A DNA stretch of 64,000 nt. It comes from UBA7488 sp964414185 (GTDB lineage: Bacteria > Pseudomonadota > Alphaproteobacteria > CAAHEQ01 > UBA3637). The stretch's first letter is position 1; every line of letters begins with the position of its first letter. Both the position numbers and the translations under genes were made by a program. The notes below the pieces were generated by a model. The model had not been told where the DNA came from, searched no databases, and saw only the letters and a program-made list of their open reading frames with translations. The stretch lies in NCBI GenBank assembly GCA_964414185.1, contig CAYPVK010000004.1, forward strand, positions 39,944 to 103,943, written 5' to 3'. Positions 52,268 through 61,691 of this stretch are shown here, one piece after another.

Positions 52268-53056
52268 ATGGCTAACACAAAAAAAACACCTGTAAAATCT
52301 AAAAAAACAACTGTAAAAACAAAAGCTTCCGACTTAAAGGCAAAACAAACCGCAACGACAAAAACAACACGGACGATTCATGCCAAAACATCGGCTGCGA
52401 TAAAAAAGACAGCCGAAAACGGAAAGAAAATTAAATCCGCCGTCAAAAAAATGCCGCAAAAAATCGCTCCGAAAGTCAAAGCCGTCAAAAAAGAATTAAA
52501 TATTCCGAATATGCTGACACTGATTCGCATCTGGGGAATCCCGCTGATTGTGCTGACATTTTTTTCGGATGCGCCGTTTTGGGCATGGACGGGCGTCGTT
52601 TTGTTTGCGATAGCCGGCATTACCGATTATTTTGACGGTTATTTGGCGCGTCATTTGAACCAATTATCCCGTTTCGGCCGCGTATTGGATCCGATTGCCG
52701 ATAAATTGTTGGTCGGCGCCGTTTTGTTGATGTTGGCCTATTCGGGGCGTTTGGGAAACTTGGGCATTATTCCCGCTGTCATTATTTTGTGCCGTGAAAT
52801 TTTGGTATCCGGCTTACGGGAATTTTTGGCGGAAATCAAAGTCGGGTGTCCCGTTACCCGCTTGGCCAAATGGAAAACGGCCTGTCAAATGACGGCCTTA
52901 CCGGTATTGATGGTGGCCGACCGCGCCTACAGCGGCAAATTTGAAACATTTTTGTTGACGGTAGGCATGACCGCTTTGTGGGGGGCCGCTATTTTAACCG
53001 TCATGACGGGTTACGATTATTGGAAATCGGGACGCCGTTACATGAATGAAAATTAA
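52268..53056 (+). CDS. pgsA: CDP-diacylglycerol-glycerol-3-phosphate 3-phosphatidyltransferase
   Basis: 262 residues from the ATG at 52268 (GGAG upstream). Residues 1 to about 78 form a Lys/Thr/Ala-rich, histone-like basic extension. The enzyme proper starts at NIPNMLTLIRIWGIPLIVL and carries the CDP-alcohol phosphotransferase motif DYFDGYLAR-x8-GRVLDPIADK. Several membrane helices follow. It commits CDP-DAG to phosphatidylglycerol and cardiolipin. The basic extension is not part of the family norm and may interact with anionic phospholipid or nucleic acid (inference). Confidence 0.92.
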   Translation: MANTKKTPVKSKKTTVKTKASDLKAKQTATTKTTRTIHAKTSAAIKKTAENGKKIKSAVKKMPQKIAPKVKAVKKELNIPNMLTLIRIWGIPLIVLTFFSDAPFWAWTGVVLFAIAGITDYFDGYLARHLNQLSRFGRVLDPIADKLLVGAVLLMLAYSGRLGNLGIIPAVIILCREILVSGLREFLAEIKVGCPVTRLAKWKTACQMTALPVLMVADRAYSGKFETFLLTVGMTALWGAAILTVMTGYDYWKSGRRYMNEN

Positions 53057-53072
53057 AGATATCCGAAAAACG

Positions 53073-53101
53073 AAAAACGGCTTTTAAAAAGCCGTTTTTT
53101 T
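53073..53101. terminator. Bidirectional terminator between pgsA and dnaB
   Basis: AAAACGGC (53074-53081) pairs with GCCGTTTT (53091-53098); A run before, T run after. It lies between converging genes. Confidence 0.8.
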
Positions 53102-53125
53102 ATAAAGCCGAACGGTTGTTACACC

Positions 53126-54598
53126 TTAATTCGACTGACCGTAATCGTTACGTTCCAAATCGGTAAAACGGCCGAATTCGGCGTCAAAATACATTTTGAC
53201 GTTGCCGACGGGGCCGTGACGGTGTTTTGCGACAATGGCTTCGGCCATTTTGGCTAAATCTATCTTTTTTTGTTCCCATTCGGCTTTGCGTATTGCAAAT
53301 TTTTCATTGTTTTCGTTTAACCGTTGTTGAGGCACATCGTTTTCCAAATAATAAATTTCACGGTACACAAACATCACGATATCGGCATCTTGTTCAATAG
53401 ACCCCGATTCGCGCAAGTCGGACAACTGCGGACGTTTGTTATCGCGTTGTTCAACCAAACGGGACAACTGGGACAAAACCAAAATCGGCACATCCAATTC
53501 TTTTGCCAACATTTTAAGCCCGCGCGTCATTTCCGATAATTCCTGCACACGGTTTTCGCTGCGCCCGCCGCCCATAATCAATTGCAAATAATCGATGACA
53601 ATTAACCCGAGCCCTTGATCTTTATTGCGTTTTAAACGCCGTGCGCGGTTGCGTATCGCGTTAACGGTAATGCCCGGCGTATCGTCAATATATAACGGCA
53701 ATTTGGACAGCAGCGACACGGCCGCCGCCAATTCGTCAAATTCATCCGCCGTCAATTTGCCCAAGCGCATCATATGCCCGGACACTTCGGCTTTGGATGA
53801 CAAAATACGGGTTGCCAATTGTTCTGCCGACATTTCAAGCGAAAAGAACGCCACCGATTTGCGTTCGGCACCGGGCTTTTTGTTGTCTTCTTCAAACCGT
53901 TGTGCGGCGGCAAATGCCATTGTCAAAGCCAATTGGGTCTTGCCCATTGCGGGACGGCCGGCCAATACGACCAAATCCGAATTATGCAAACCGCCCAACA
54001 ATTTGTCCATTTCGGTCAAACCCGTCGTTACGCCCGACAACCCCTCTTCGCTTTGCATGGCTTTTTCAACGGCCTTAAGCGATTCGCCCAATGCTTTGTT
54101 CAACGATTGCGGGCCGCCTTGCAATTCGCCTTCGGTCGCGACATGGTAAAGTTTTTTTTCAGCCTCTTCAACTTGAGTAATGGCATCTTCATCCAATGTG
54201 ATTGTAAAAGCATCGTTGACGATATCATTGCCCAATGCGATAAGTTGGCGTCGGATATGGCGGTCCAAAATTTGACGGCCGTAATCCCCCGCATTGATAA
54301 TCGTGCCGGAAGAAGCCGCCAATTTCATTAAATAATCGGCGCCGCCGACATCTTTTAACGTTTCGTCATTTTCGAACAATGCGCGCAAAGTGACGGGATC
54401 GGCAATGCGCCCTTGTTCGATATATGAATAAGCCGCACCGTAAATTTTGCCGTGCGCCGGATGGGCAAAATGTTCCGGACGCAAAAATTCCGACACTTTT
54501 TCAAGTGCTTTGTTATTGGAAAGAATAGCACCCAAAAGCGCTTGTTCGGCTTCAATATTTTGAGGCGGTATTCGAACCGTTTCACCAAGTGTTTCCAT
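53126..54598 (-). CDS. dnaB: Replicative DNA helicase
   Basis: 490 residues from METLGETV at 54598. N-terminal primase-interacting domain (IPPQNIEAEQALLGAIL), then the RecA-like motor with Walker A AGRPAMGKTQLA, Walker B IVIDYLQL near 345, and KELDVPILVLSQLSR and LRESGSIEQDADIV blocks. A short insertion (RFEEDNKKPGAERK) before VAFFSLEMS is usual for alphaproteobacterial DnaB. It unwinds DNA at the replication fork. Confidence 0.96.
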   Translation of the reverse strand: METLGETVRIPPQNIEAEQALLGAILSNNKALEKVSEFLRPEHFAHPAHGKIYGAAYSYIEQGRIADPVTLRALFENDETLKDVGGADYLMKLAASSGTIINAGDYGRQILDRHIRRQLIALGNDIVNDAFTITLDEDAITQVEEAEKKLYHVATEGELQGGPQSLNKALGESLKAVEKAMQSEEGLSGVTTGLTEMDKLLGGLHNSDLVVLAGRPAMGKTQLALTMAFAAAQRFEEDNKKPGAERKSVAFFSLEMSAEQLATRILSSKAEVSGHMMRLGKLTADEFDELAAAVSLLSKLPLYIDDTPGITVNAIRNRARRLKRNKDQGLGLIVIDYLQLIMGGGRSENRVQELSEMTRGLKMLAKELDVPILVLSQLSRLVEQRDNKRPQLSDLRESGSIEQDADIVMFVYREIYYLENDVPQQRLNENNEKFAIRKAEWEQKKIDLAKMAEAIVAKHRHGPVGNVKMYFDAEFGRFTDLERNDYGQSN

Positions 54599-54744
54599 TT
54601 TTTTACCCTGTATTTGTCCTTTTATTAATAATATGTTAACATACAGCAAAAAAAATAAAAAATAAAGAAGAAAATGATTTGAATTTGCTCTTTATCTTTT
54701 ATATACTGGTTTTAATCTTTTGCTTAAAAAACGAGGAAATAAAA

Positions 54745-55296
54745 ATGGCAATAAAACCGAAACGGGCGGTGCGGCCGCCCCATATGAAAAGAAAAGAAAA
54801 CGTAAAAACGCCGTCAAAAACAAAGGCACAAATTTTCGACGCTTTCCTGGCTAAATCGGGACTTGTCGTTTTAGCGGGTTTCTTTTTAACGTTTATCGTG
54901 TTCGCCGTTATGTTTGTCATCGGCTTTTTCGCAGACGCGTCAAAAGACATGTTCGCCGTTTTGGCAAGGGCTATTTTAAAATTCCAATCCATTCGAGCGG
55001 GCATTTTCACATCGGGGATTTTATTGTTGGGCATCGTGCTTATCGGCGCAATCATGGGCAAAGCAAGATGGATATGGTCCGGTGTTTTAATTGTAACATT
55101 CATTTTTGTTACTTGCGTCAGCGCTTATATCGATTTCATTTTATACGGACAAACGTCATCGGCTTATGTTCCGAATGAAATTTTGGATGCGTTGTATGAA
55201 GAATCCACACCGTATCGCAAACGGCAAATAAAATCCAAAGAACCGAAGCAAATTTATTTTTACCGGGAAATGCAAACGGTACAACCGGTCGAATAA
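54745..55296 (+). CDS. Hypothetical membrane protein, basic N-terminus
   Basis: 183 residues from the ATG at 54745 (GAGG upstream). A Lys/Arg/Pro-rich cytoplasmic start (PKRAVRPPHMKRKENVK) is followed by three membrane helices at about 40-65, 85-105 and 110-132, and a polar tail. Family not recognised. The next gene, 20 bp downstream, encodes another membrane protein, so the two may form an operon. Confidence 0.65.
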   Translation: MAIKPKRAVRPPHMKRKENVKTPSKTKAQIFDAFLAKSGLVVLAGFFLTFIVFAVMFVIGFFADASKDMFAVLARAILKFQSIRAGIFTSGILLLGIVLIGAIMGKARWIWSGVLIVTFIFVTCVSAYIDFILYGQTSSAYVPNEILDALYEESTPYRKRQIKSKEPKQIYFYREMQTVQPVE

Positions 55297-55315
55297 AATT
55301 TTTAAAAGGGTGCGT

Positions 55316-56065
55316 ATGACAAATATTCAAGAAAATTCACTGACAAAACTACAAAATTTTAACATTTTCAGAGTTATTTTGGGTTCCATGGCCATTGCGG
55401 CATTTTTATTGTCGTTTACCGGTTTGATCGCGACAGTTGCGCCGTACATGCTGTACCCGTACATTCCGTATGATTCGGGACAATCTTTTACTTTTTTCAC
55501 ACAGTTGCTTTATATGTTTATCTTAATATTTTGCGTCGGATCGTTCATCGGAGCATTGATAAAAAAAATAAAATGGCGGTGGGCGTTCATTTGGTTTTTT
55601 TCGGCCAATTTTTTAAGCTTGGGTAAGGAAACGGCCCGGTTTTTAATCGCAAAATTTCCCGAAAATTTCAACTATACGTCCGTCACGCTTTACACATTGG
55701 CCGTTTTGATGATTACTTTGTACCTTATCAAACGATGGTTTAATGAAAAAACGCCGTCGTCAAAACCTTCGGATAAACATCCGATTTTAAAAAAAGCTTT
55801 GATTTACGGTTCATTTGCGTTCATCGTATTTTGGTTGATTGTTTTGATTGCCTTTTACGGGTCTCGGGACATCAAATATAATATATCACAAATGTCCATT
55901 ATCTTTTTGGCCGTAACATTGCCGTTTACCGCTTCGTCCTTTATCGAAACAACCATCAAGAATAAGAAATTGAAAACCTTTTTGATTTTCGGGGCATTAT
56001 CTTTATTATTTTTGGTATCGGCAACTCTTTTGTCTGTTCAAATCGATTCGCCTTATGATATATAA
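55316..56065 (+). CDS. Hypothetical multi-pass membrane protein
   Basis: 249 residues from the ATG at 55316 (AAAAGGG upstream). Six to seven hydrophobic helices with short polar loops; no motif of a known transporter was recognised. It is probably co-transcribed with the upstream membrane protein gene. Confidence 0.65.
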   Translation: MTNIQENSLTKLQNFNIFRVILGSMAIAAFLLSFTGLIATVAPYMLYPYIPYDSGQSFTFFTQLLYMFILIFCVGSFIGALIKKIKWRWAFIWFFSANFLSLGKETARFLIAKFPENFNYTSVTLYTLAVLMITLYLIKRWFNEKTPSSKPSDKHPILKKALIYGSFAFIVFWLIVLIAFYGSRDIKYNISQMSIIFLAVTLPFTASSFIETTIKNKKLKTFLIFGALSLLFLVSATLLSVQIDSPYDI

Positions 56066-56274
56066 TATCCGAAAACCGTATTTATATTGAGGGCAAACAA
56101 AGCGAAATTTCGAAAAAAATTAATAAAAAAACGCTTATTTATTATATAGTTATTTATTTTTCATTATTTTCAGTACCGTTTTTGTTTGACTTTTACCTTC
56201 TGTTTTTGTTTACTAAAGTCGGTATATTTTTTAATTCAATATGTCATAAACAACTTAAACTTTAAGGAATTCAC

Positions 56275-57375
56275 ATGACCAATCAGACTATTCAAAAAAC
56301 AACCGATGCAGTGAATAAGAATAAAAATCCAAAATTAGGTATGTTTTATCTGATTATTTTTCTTCTCATGCTGTCTTCACATATCTTTTATTCGGGCTAT
56401 CATTTTGTAATACTGTTAATAACTTTATTTCTCGCATTACTGATATGGGGTATTCGAAAAGGCGCATTAAAAAAACATGGCAACCTTTTAAAGATGTTTA
56501 TTTTTTCTTCTGTTTGTGTGGGCCTTGTTGCTTCTTTTCCGGGAATAGTAAAGGTAGATCAAGATGTTTTTTCCTTCCGATCAGGATGGTATCATTATAA
56601 AGGATTTATATCTGATTTTTTAACTCTTATGTTTGGAATAGTAATATTATCGTCACCTCTTGTTAATACATCTCCCTTATTAAGTTTTTTTCAAAAAATT
56701 AAAAACGGCAATCTTATTCCCAAATCACCTTATCTTAAGCTTATTATTCAATTGATGATAATATCGTCCGTTTGTCTTTTAGCCACACGCATGGATATTT
56801 TAGCATATCTTGTTTACCCTTGTACCATTACCGGGATGTGCCGATTAGCTTATGATGAAAATGTAACCGCTGCCGCATTAATGCTTGTTTTGTCGGTAAG
56901 TGTTTTCTTTACCGCTTTTTACGGCGCTTATAAGAAAACAATTCCTACCTTTGGGTTGAATTTAATTGTTGGCATTATGAGTACATTTATATTAAATCCA
57001 AGATTTTCAGCAGTAAATGTGATGATTGTCATCCCCTGTTTTTGCTTATGGTTTATCACGCGATTTATTGCCCCCCTCATAACTAAAATAGGACCGAATA
57101 TTATAACAAAACCGCTTTCAATCAATAGGATGTTCTATTTATCGGTATCTTTACCGTTTATATTGATATGGATGATTGGCCGATCCATCAATCCGATTAT
57201 TTCATTTATGATTATTTTATTTATCATGTGCTTTTATGCCTTTTTGTTTAAAAGATTTAAATGGTGTTCTTTGATTATTATGATTGTTATCGCCTTGTAT
57301 ATAGGTACCACCGAAAAAATACAAGAGGAAGTACATACTCCATATGCATCTGAGTGGTGCGATATGTTGCTTTAA
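56275..57375 (+). CDS. Hypothetical polytopic membrane protein
   Basis: 366 residues with about nine to ten hydrophobic segments. A candidate promoter lies upstream (TTGACT at 56186, 17-nt spacer, TTTACT). The ATG is preceded by AAGGAAT. The codon choice (more ATA, AGA and CTT than neighbours) differs from the flanking core genes, which may point to later acquisition. Family not recognised. It ends 78 bp before ruvA. Confidence 0.65.
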   Translation: MTNQTIQKTTDAVNKNKNPKLGMFYLIIFLLMLSSHIFYSGYHFVILLITLFLALLIWGIRKGALKKHGNLLKMFIFSSVCVGLVASFPGIVKVDQDVFSFRSGWYHYKGFISDFLTLMFGIVILSSPLVNTSPLLSFFQKIKNGNLIPKSPYLKLIIQLMIISSVCLLATRMDILAYLVYPCTITGMCRLAYDENVTAAALMLVLSVSVFFTAFYGAYKKTIPTFGLNLIVGIMSTFILNPRFSAVNVMIVIPCFCLWFITRFIAPLITKIGPNIITKPLSINRMFYLSVSLPFILIWMIGRSINPIISFMIILFIMCFYAFLFKRFKWCSLIIMIVIALYIGTTEKIQEEVHTPYASEWCDMLL

Positions 57376-57381
57376 TTTCCC

Positions 57382-57427
57382 TTGCCTATTTTTTTAAAGT
57401 TTGATAAGATGAGAACGAAATAAGAAC
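57382..57427 (+). promoter_or_regulatory. ruvAB promoter with SOS box
   Basis: TTGCCT (57382-57387), 17-nt spacer, TAAGAT (57405-57410). GAAC-GAAATAA-GAAC at 57413-57427 is a perfect alphaproteobacterial LexA box lying on the expected transcription start. Confidence 0.82.
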
Positions 57428-57452
57428 AAATGAACATTTTAAAGGATTTGTG

Positions 57453-58076
57453 ATGATAGCAAAACTGACCGGTATACTTGATTCCATTCATGACGGTTTT
57501 ATTATTTTGGATGTCGGCGGCGTCGGTTACCGCGTGTTTTGTTCGGGCAAAACGGTTGCCAAATTGCCCGGTGTCGGCCATAGCACCGGCGTGTTGATTG
57601 AAACGCAAGTGCGCGAAGACCACATCCACTTGTTCGGGTTTGCCGATGCAACCGAAAAACAAGCTTTCGAATTGTTGACAACGGTGCAAGGTGTCGGCGC
57701 ACGCGTGGCGTTGGCGATATTGACGGCTCTGTCCGCGGGCGAAATACAAATGGCAACGTTAACGGGTGATGCCAAAGCTTTCACACGCGCCAGCGGCGTC
57801 GGCCCGAAATTGGCAACCCGTATCGTGACGGAATTAAAACATAAAACGGGCACGCTCGGCAGTATGGAAACCATGACCGTTTCAAACGCGGGTACGGGCG
57901 AAACGGCCTTTAATGCCGGTGCGATGGAAGAAGCCGTTTCCGCGTTGGTCAATTTGGGTTACGGCAAATCCGAAGCGGGCATGACGGTTGCTTCAATCAT
58001 GCGCGGAAACCCCGAAGCCGATACGGCCGAACTTATCCGCTCGGCCCTTAAAGAAATCGGCAAAGGAGCCTTTTAA
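57453..58076 (+). CDS. ruvA: Holliday junction branch migration protein RuvA
   Basis: 207 residues from the ATG at 57453; a GTG directly before it could also start. OB-fold domain I (MIAKLTGILDSI, VGGVGYRVFCS), the HhH regions VQGVGARVALAIL and ASGVGPKLATRIV in domain II, and a C-terminal domain III that contacts RuvB. It binds the four-way junction as tetramers. The stop overlaps the ruvB start (TAATG). Controlled by the upstream SOS box. Confidence 0.95.
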   Translation: MIAKLTGILDSIHDGFIILDVGGVGYRVFCSGKTVAKLPGVGHSTGVLIETQVREDHIHLFGFADATEKQAFELLTTVQGVGARVALAILTALSAGEIQMATLTGDAKAFTRASGVGPKLATRIVTELKHKTGTLGSMETMTVSNAGTGETAFNAGAMEEAVSALVNLGYGKSEAGMTVASIMRGNPEADTAELIRSALKEIGKGAF

Positions 58077-59119
58077 TGAGTGAAATTACAGGCAACAAAG
58101 ACCGTTTAATCACGCCGAAAAAAATCCAAGGCGACGATGAACTTTATACCGGCTTGCGCCCGCAAATGCTCTCGGATTTTGTCGGACAAAAACTACTGTG
58201 CGAAAATTTAAGCGTTTTCATCAACGCTGCCAAAACGCGCGGGGATTCGTTGGACCATATTTTGTTATACGGTCCGCCGGGATTGGGCAAAACAACGTTG
58301 GCGCAAATCGTGGCGAAAGAATTGGGCGTCGGGTTCCACCCGACAGCCGGGCCGATGATTTCCAAAGCGGGCGATTTGGCGGCGATACTCACAAATTTAG
58401 AACCGCGCGATGTCTTGTTTATTGACGAAATTCACCGTTTAAACCCGACGGTGGAAGAAGTTTTATATTCGGCAATGGAAGATTTCCAATTGGACATTAT
58501 TATCGGCGAAGGCCCGGGCGCGCGGTCGGTGCGCATTGATTTGCAACCTTTTACGTTAGTCGGCGCCACAACACGGTCGGGGTTGTTGACGACGCCTTTG
58601 CGTGATCGGTTCGGGATTCCGATGCGATTGGAATTTTATCAGATTGAAGATTTGGAAAAAATCGTCAAGCGCGGCGCGAAATTGTTGCATTTGAATATGA
58701 CCGACGAAGGCGCACACGAAATTGCCAAACGGTCGCGCGGAACGCCGCGTATTGCCGGGCGCTTGCTGCGCCGCGTACGTGATTTTGCGGGGAATAATCC
58801 CGTTACCAAAGAAATTGCCGATATGGCTTTGACGCGTTTGGAAGTGGACAAATCGGGTTTGGATTTGATGGACAGGCGGTATTTGCGCTGTATCGCGGAC
58901 AAGTATGCGGGCGGGCCCGTCGGCATTGACACGTTGGCGGCGGCTTTGTCCGAAGAACGCGATACGATTGAAGAAACGATTGAACCGTTTTTAATGCAGC
59001 TGGGTTTGGTCATGCGCACGCCGCGCGGACGCATGTTATCCAGTGCGGGCTTTAAACATCTCGGGTTGCGGGCTCCGAAAAACACGTTGCAAGGCGATTT
59101 GTTGGAAGACATGCCGTAA
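58076..59119 (+). CDS. ruvB: Holliday junction branch migration helicase RuvB
   Basis: 347 residues, normal length. AAA+ motor with Walker A GPPGLGKTTLA (about 63-73), Walker B LFIDEIHRL, sensor GATTRSGLLT and the winged-helix C-terminus with TPRGRMLS. Hexameric motor that drives branch migration with RuvA. RuvC is not next to it in this window. Confidence 0.97.
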   Translation: MSEITGNKDRLITPKKIQGDDELYTGLRPQMLSDFVGQKLLCENLSVFINAAKTRGDSLDHILLYGPPGLGKTTLAQIVAKELGVGFHPTAGPMISKAGDLAAILTNLEPRDVLFIDEIHRLNPTVEEVLYSAMEDFQLDIIIGEGPGARSVRIDLQPFTLVGATTRSGLLTTPLRDRFGIPMRLEFYQIEDLEKIVKRGAKLLHLNMTDEGAHEIAKRSRGTPRIAGRLLRRVRDFAGNNPVTKEIADMALTRLEVDKSGLDLMDRRYLRCIADKYAGGPVGIDTLAAALSEERDTIEETIEPFLMQLGLVMRTPRGRMLSSAGFKHLGLRAPKNTLQGDLLEDMP

Positions 59120-59227
59120 ATTTTACATAATTTAAAATTGACGCATTTTGCAAATTCTCTTGACTTTTAAGCATTTTTTTCGGAATATAGAGCCGTTTCG
59201 CCGAACTTTTCGATAAAAAGGAATTAT

Positions 59228-59641
59228 ATGATTCATTGTTTTGATTTTAAAATTTGTTATAAAGACACCGATGCGGGCGGCATTGTTTACCATTCCAATT
59301 ATTTGGAATACGCCGAACGAGCCCGCACGGAATTTTTGCACGAAATCGGCTTGTCTAACAAAGCTTTGATTGACCGCGATATTGCGTTTATCATCAAACG
59401 CGCCGAAATTGATTATAAATCCCCCGCCCGTTTGGAAGATACGATTACCGTCCATACGCGCATCGGCGAAATTAAAAACGCTTCCATGGTTATGTTGCAA
59501 ACCGTCAAACGCGGCGATACCGAATTGGCAGATATGAAAATCATGGTCGTGTTTGTCAACCCGCATACGTTAAAGCCTGTGCGCATCCCTGAAGATTTAA
59601 AAGAAAAATTTGCCGGCTATTTGCCTGAAGGAGAAAACTGA
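59228..59641 (+). CDS. ybgC: Acyl-CoA thioesterase of the Tol-Pal cluster
   Basis: 137 residues, hotdog fold: YKDTDAGGIVYHSNYLEYAERARTEFL with the catalytic-type Asp, and IDYKSPARLEDTITV. The stop overlaps the tolQ start (TGATG), the standard ybgC-tolQ arrangement. TTGACT about 60 bp upstream may be the -35 of the operon. Confidence 0.93.
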   Translation: MIHCFDFKICYKDTDAGGIVYHSNYLEYAERARTEFLHEIGLSNKALIDRDIAFIIKRAEIDYKSPARLEDTITVHTRIGEIKNASMVMLQTVKRGDTELADMKIMVVFVNPHTLKPVRIPEDLKEKFAGYLPEGEN

Positions 59642-60339
59642 TGCCTATTGAAACCGCCCGCCATACATTGTCTATGTGGACAATGTTTGCCGAATCCGAT
59701 TTGTTCATGAAAGCCCTTATTTTAGGGCTGTTATTGGCTTCGTTTTGGTGTTGGGTCATTATTTTTGACAAAGTCATGACCTTTAAACGCATTCGCGAAC
59801 GCATGAAAGCGTTTGAAGAACGTTTTTGGTCGGGCGGGTCGCTTGATACATTGTATAACACCTACGCCAAAAATCCGACTGACCCGTTATCGGCGATTTT
59901 CGTCAGCGCCATTCGCGAATTGCGCCGTTCGGTCGGGGAAAAATCCAAAATCAATTCGACCATCAATTTGGAAGAACGCATTGATAAAGTTATGCAAATT
60001 GCCATTGACAAGCAAGTCGATAAAATGGAAACGCGCATGATGTTTTTGGCATCAACCGGTTCGGTTGCGCCGCTTTTGGGATTGTTCGGCACCGTGTGGG
60101 GAATTATGGATTCCTTTAACGCCATCGGCGCAACGCAAAGCACAAACATTGCCGCCGTGGCACCCGGCGTTGCCGAAGCACTCTTTACGACGGCCGTCGG
60201 TTTGATTGCCGCGATTCCGGCGTTGATTGCCTATAACAAATTAACCAGCGATATTGACCACATTTCAAAAAAAATGGAAACGTTTTCGGATGAATTAAGC
60301 GCCATTATTTCGCGCCAAATTTATCAAATGGAGAAATAA
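59641..60339 (+). CDS. tolQ: Tol-Pal proton channel subunit TolQ
   Basis: 232 residues, three membrane helices, ExbB/MotA family. VAPLLGLFGTVWGIMDSF in helix 2 and the conserved Thr/Gly of helix 3 (GVAEALFTTAVGLIAAIPALIAYN) are intact. It forms the proton channel with TolR that energises TolA during outer-membrane constriction. Confidence 0.96.
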   Translation: MPIETARHTLSMWTMFAESDLFMKALILGLLLASFWCWVIIFDKVMTFKRIRERMKAFEERFWSGGSLDTLYNTYAKNPTDPLSAIFVSAIRELRRSVGEKSKINSTINLEERIDKVMQIAIDKQVDKMETRMMFLASTGSVAPLLGLFGTVWGIMDSFNAIGATQSTNIAAVAPGVAEALFTTAVGLIAAIPALIAYNKLTSDIDHISKKMETFSDELSAIISRQIYQMEK

Positions 60340-60340
60340 A

Positions 60341-60781
60341 ATGGCTCGTTATTCCAGACGCAAAAGCAAAATACGCGCCGAAGTCAATTTAACGCCGCTG
60401 ATTGACGTGATGATGTCCCTTTTGGCCATTTTCATGATTACGGCACCGCTTTTAACGACGGGGATACCGCTCACGTTGCCCAAAGGCGACGGCAAAACCA
60501 TTGAAGGCCAAGAAAAAACGCTTGATATCGGCATTACGAAAGACGATAAAATTTTTGTCGGCACGAATGAAGTGCGAATGGATACGTTGGTAAACAAAGT
60601 CAGCGCAATTGTCGCCGAAAACCCGCAAATCAATATTATTATCAGCGGGGACACAAATTCATCGTACGGACGCGTGATTGAAGTGATGGCGTTGCTCAGA
60701 ACGGCGGGATTTACGCAAGTCGGATTAAAAACCGATGCCAAAATCATGCACAACACGGGCAGCGGCAAAAAAAGGAAATAG
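60341..60781 (+). CDS. tolR: Tol-Pal proton channel subunit TolR
   Basis: 146 residues. VNLTPLIDVMMSLLAIFMI contains the essential membrane aspartate. The periplasmic domain (YGRVIEVMALLRTAGFTQVGLKTD) is typical. It starts 1 bp after tolQ. Confidence 0.95.
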   Translation: MARYSRRKSKIRAEVNLTPLIDVMMSLLAIFMITAPLLTTGIPLTLPKGDGKTIEGQEKTLDIGITKDDKIFVGTNEVRMDTLVNKVSAIVAENPQINIIISGDTNSSYGRVIEVMALLRTAGFTQVGLKTDAKIMHNTGSGKKRK

Positions 60782-60793
60782 GGAAAACCCAAG

Positions 60794-61690
60794 GTGCGTA
60801 AGCAAGCTTATATTTTTTCAACTGTGATGCACGCCGGCATTTTATTGCTCATGTGGGCGGATTGGTCGTTTTCGTTTCAAGAATTTGATAAAACGAACAC
60901 GCCCGTTATTATGGTTGATTTAAAAAAAGTACAAATCGCCGATAAAACGAACTTGCCGCCGAAAGTCAAAAAAACGCCAAAACCCGCCGTTACATCAGCG
61001 GCACCGAAAACGGACAAAACACCAGCGACGAAAACGGCCGTTCCCCCGAAACCCGCCGAACCGGTCAAACCCAAAGAACAACCCAAACCGAAAGATTCCG
61101 TCAAAGCTGCCCTTCCTCCCAAGCCCGTCGAAAAAACACCGCCGAAAAAGAAACCCGAACCGACCAAAAAGCCGACACCGTCCGCTACGGCTAAACCCGC
61201 CAAGAAAACGGCGCAAAGCGATTTGAAAAGTTTACTCGCTTCCGTGGACAAAATCAAAAGGCCGGCACGCCCGATTTCCCAAACGACCGAAGCGCCCGCC
61301 ACGGGCCAAGAAGTCCAAGACGGCATTGAAGGCGGAACGAGCGGCAGTTTAATGCAACCCTTGACACTGTCGGAAAAAGACTTAATTGTAAATAAATTGC
61401 GCGGGTGTTGGAATGTGGATGCGGGCGCAACGGGCATTGACGATATGGTGATTGAAGTGCGCGCTTATGTGGCACGCGACGGGCGCGTAAAGGATGTGAA
61501 AATTTTAAACATGAAAAACGATGCGTCATTCCGTTCGGTTGCCGAAAGCGCGCGGCGCGCCGTTTATATTTGCGATGCTTTGGGCGAAGAATCGCCGTTT
61601 AAATTGTTGGCCGATACACGTATGGAAAGTTATGATGCGTGGAAGGAAATATTTGTCAGGTTCAGACCGTTGGACGGAGGAGTCTTTTAA
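60794..61690 (+). CDS. tolA: TolA-like periplasm-spanning protein
   Basis: 298 residues with a GTG start (GTGCGTAAGC). One N-terminal membrane helix (ILLLMWADWSFSF), then a Pro/Lys/Ala-rich rod (about 55-150), and a C-terminal globular domain with CWNVDAGATGIDDMVIEVRAYVARDGRV. It links TolQR to TolB and Pal across the periplasm. Length and layout fit alphaproteobacterial TolA. Confidence 0.9.
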   Translation: MRKQAYIFSTVMHAGILLLMWADWSFSFQEFDKTNTPVIMVDLKKVQIADKTNLPPKVKKTPKPAVTSAAPKTDKTPATKTAVPPKPAEPVKPKEQPKPKDSVKAALPPKPVEKTPPKKKPEPTKKPTPSATAKPAKKTAQSDLKSLLASVDKIKRPARPISQTTEAPATGQEVQDGIEGGTSGSLMQPLTLSEKDLIVNKLRGCWNVDAGATGIDDMVIEVRAYVARDGRVKDVKILNMKNDASFRSVAESARRAVYICDALGEESPFKLLADTRMESYDAWKEIFVRFRPLDGGVF

Positions 61691-61691
61691 A

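Noticed and set aside
52378..52620. Long opposite-strand frames over pgsA, uvrC, ruvAB and the tol genes
   Set aside because: They mirror the codon bias of the real genes, lack ribosome-binding sites and encode no recognisable domains.
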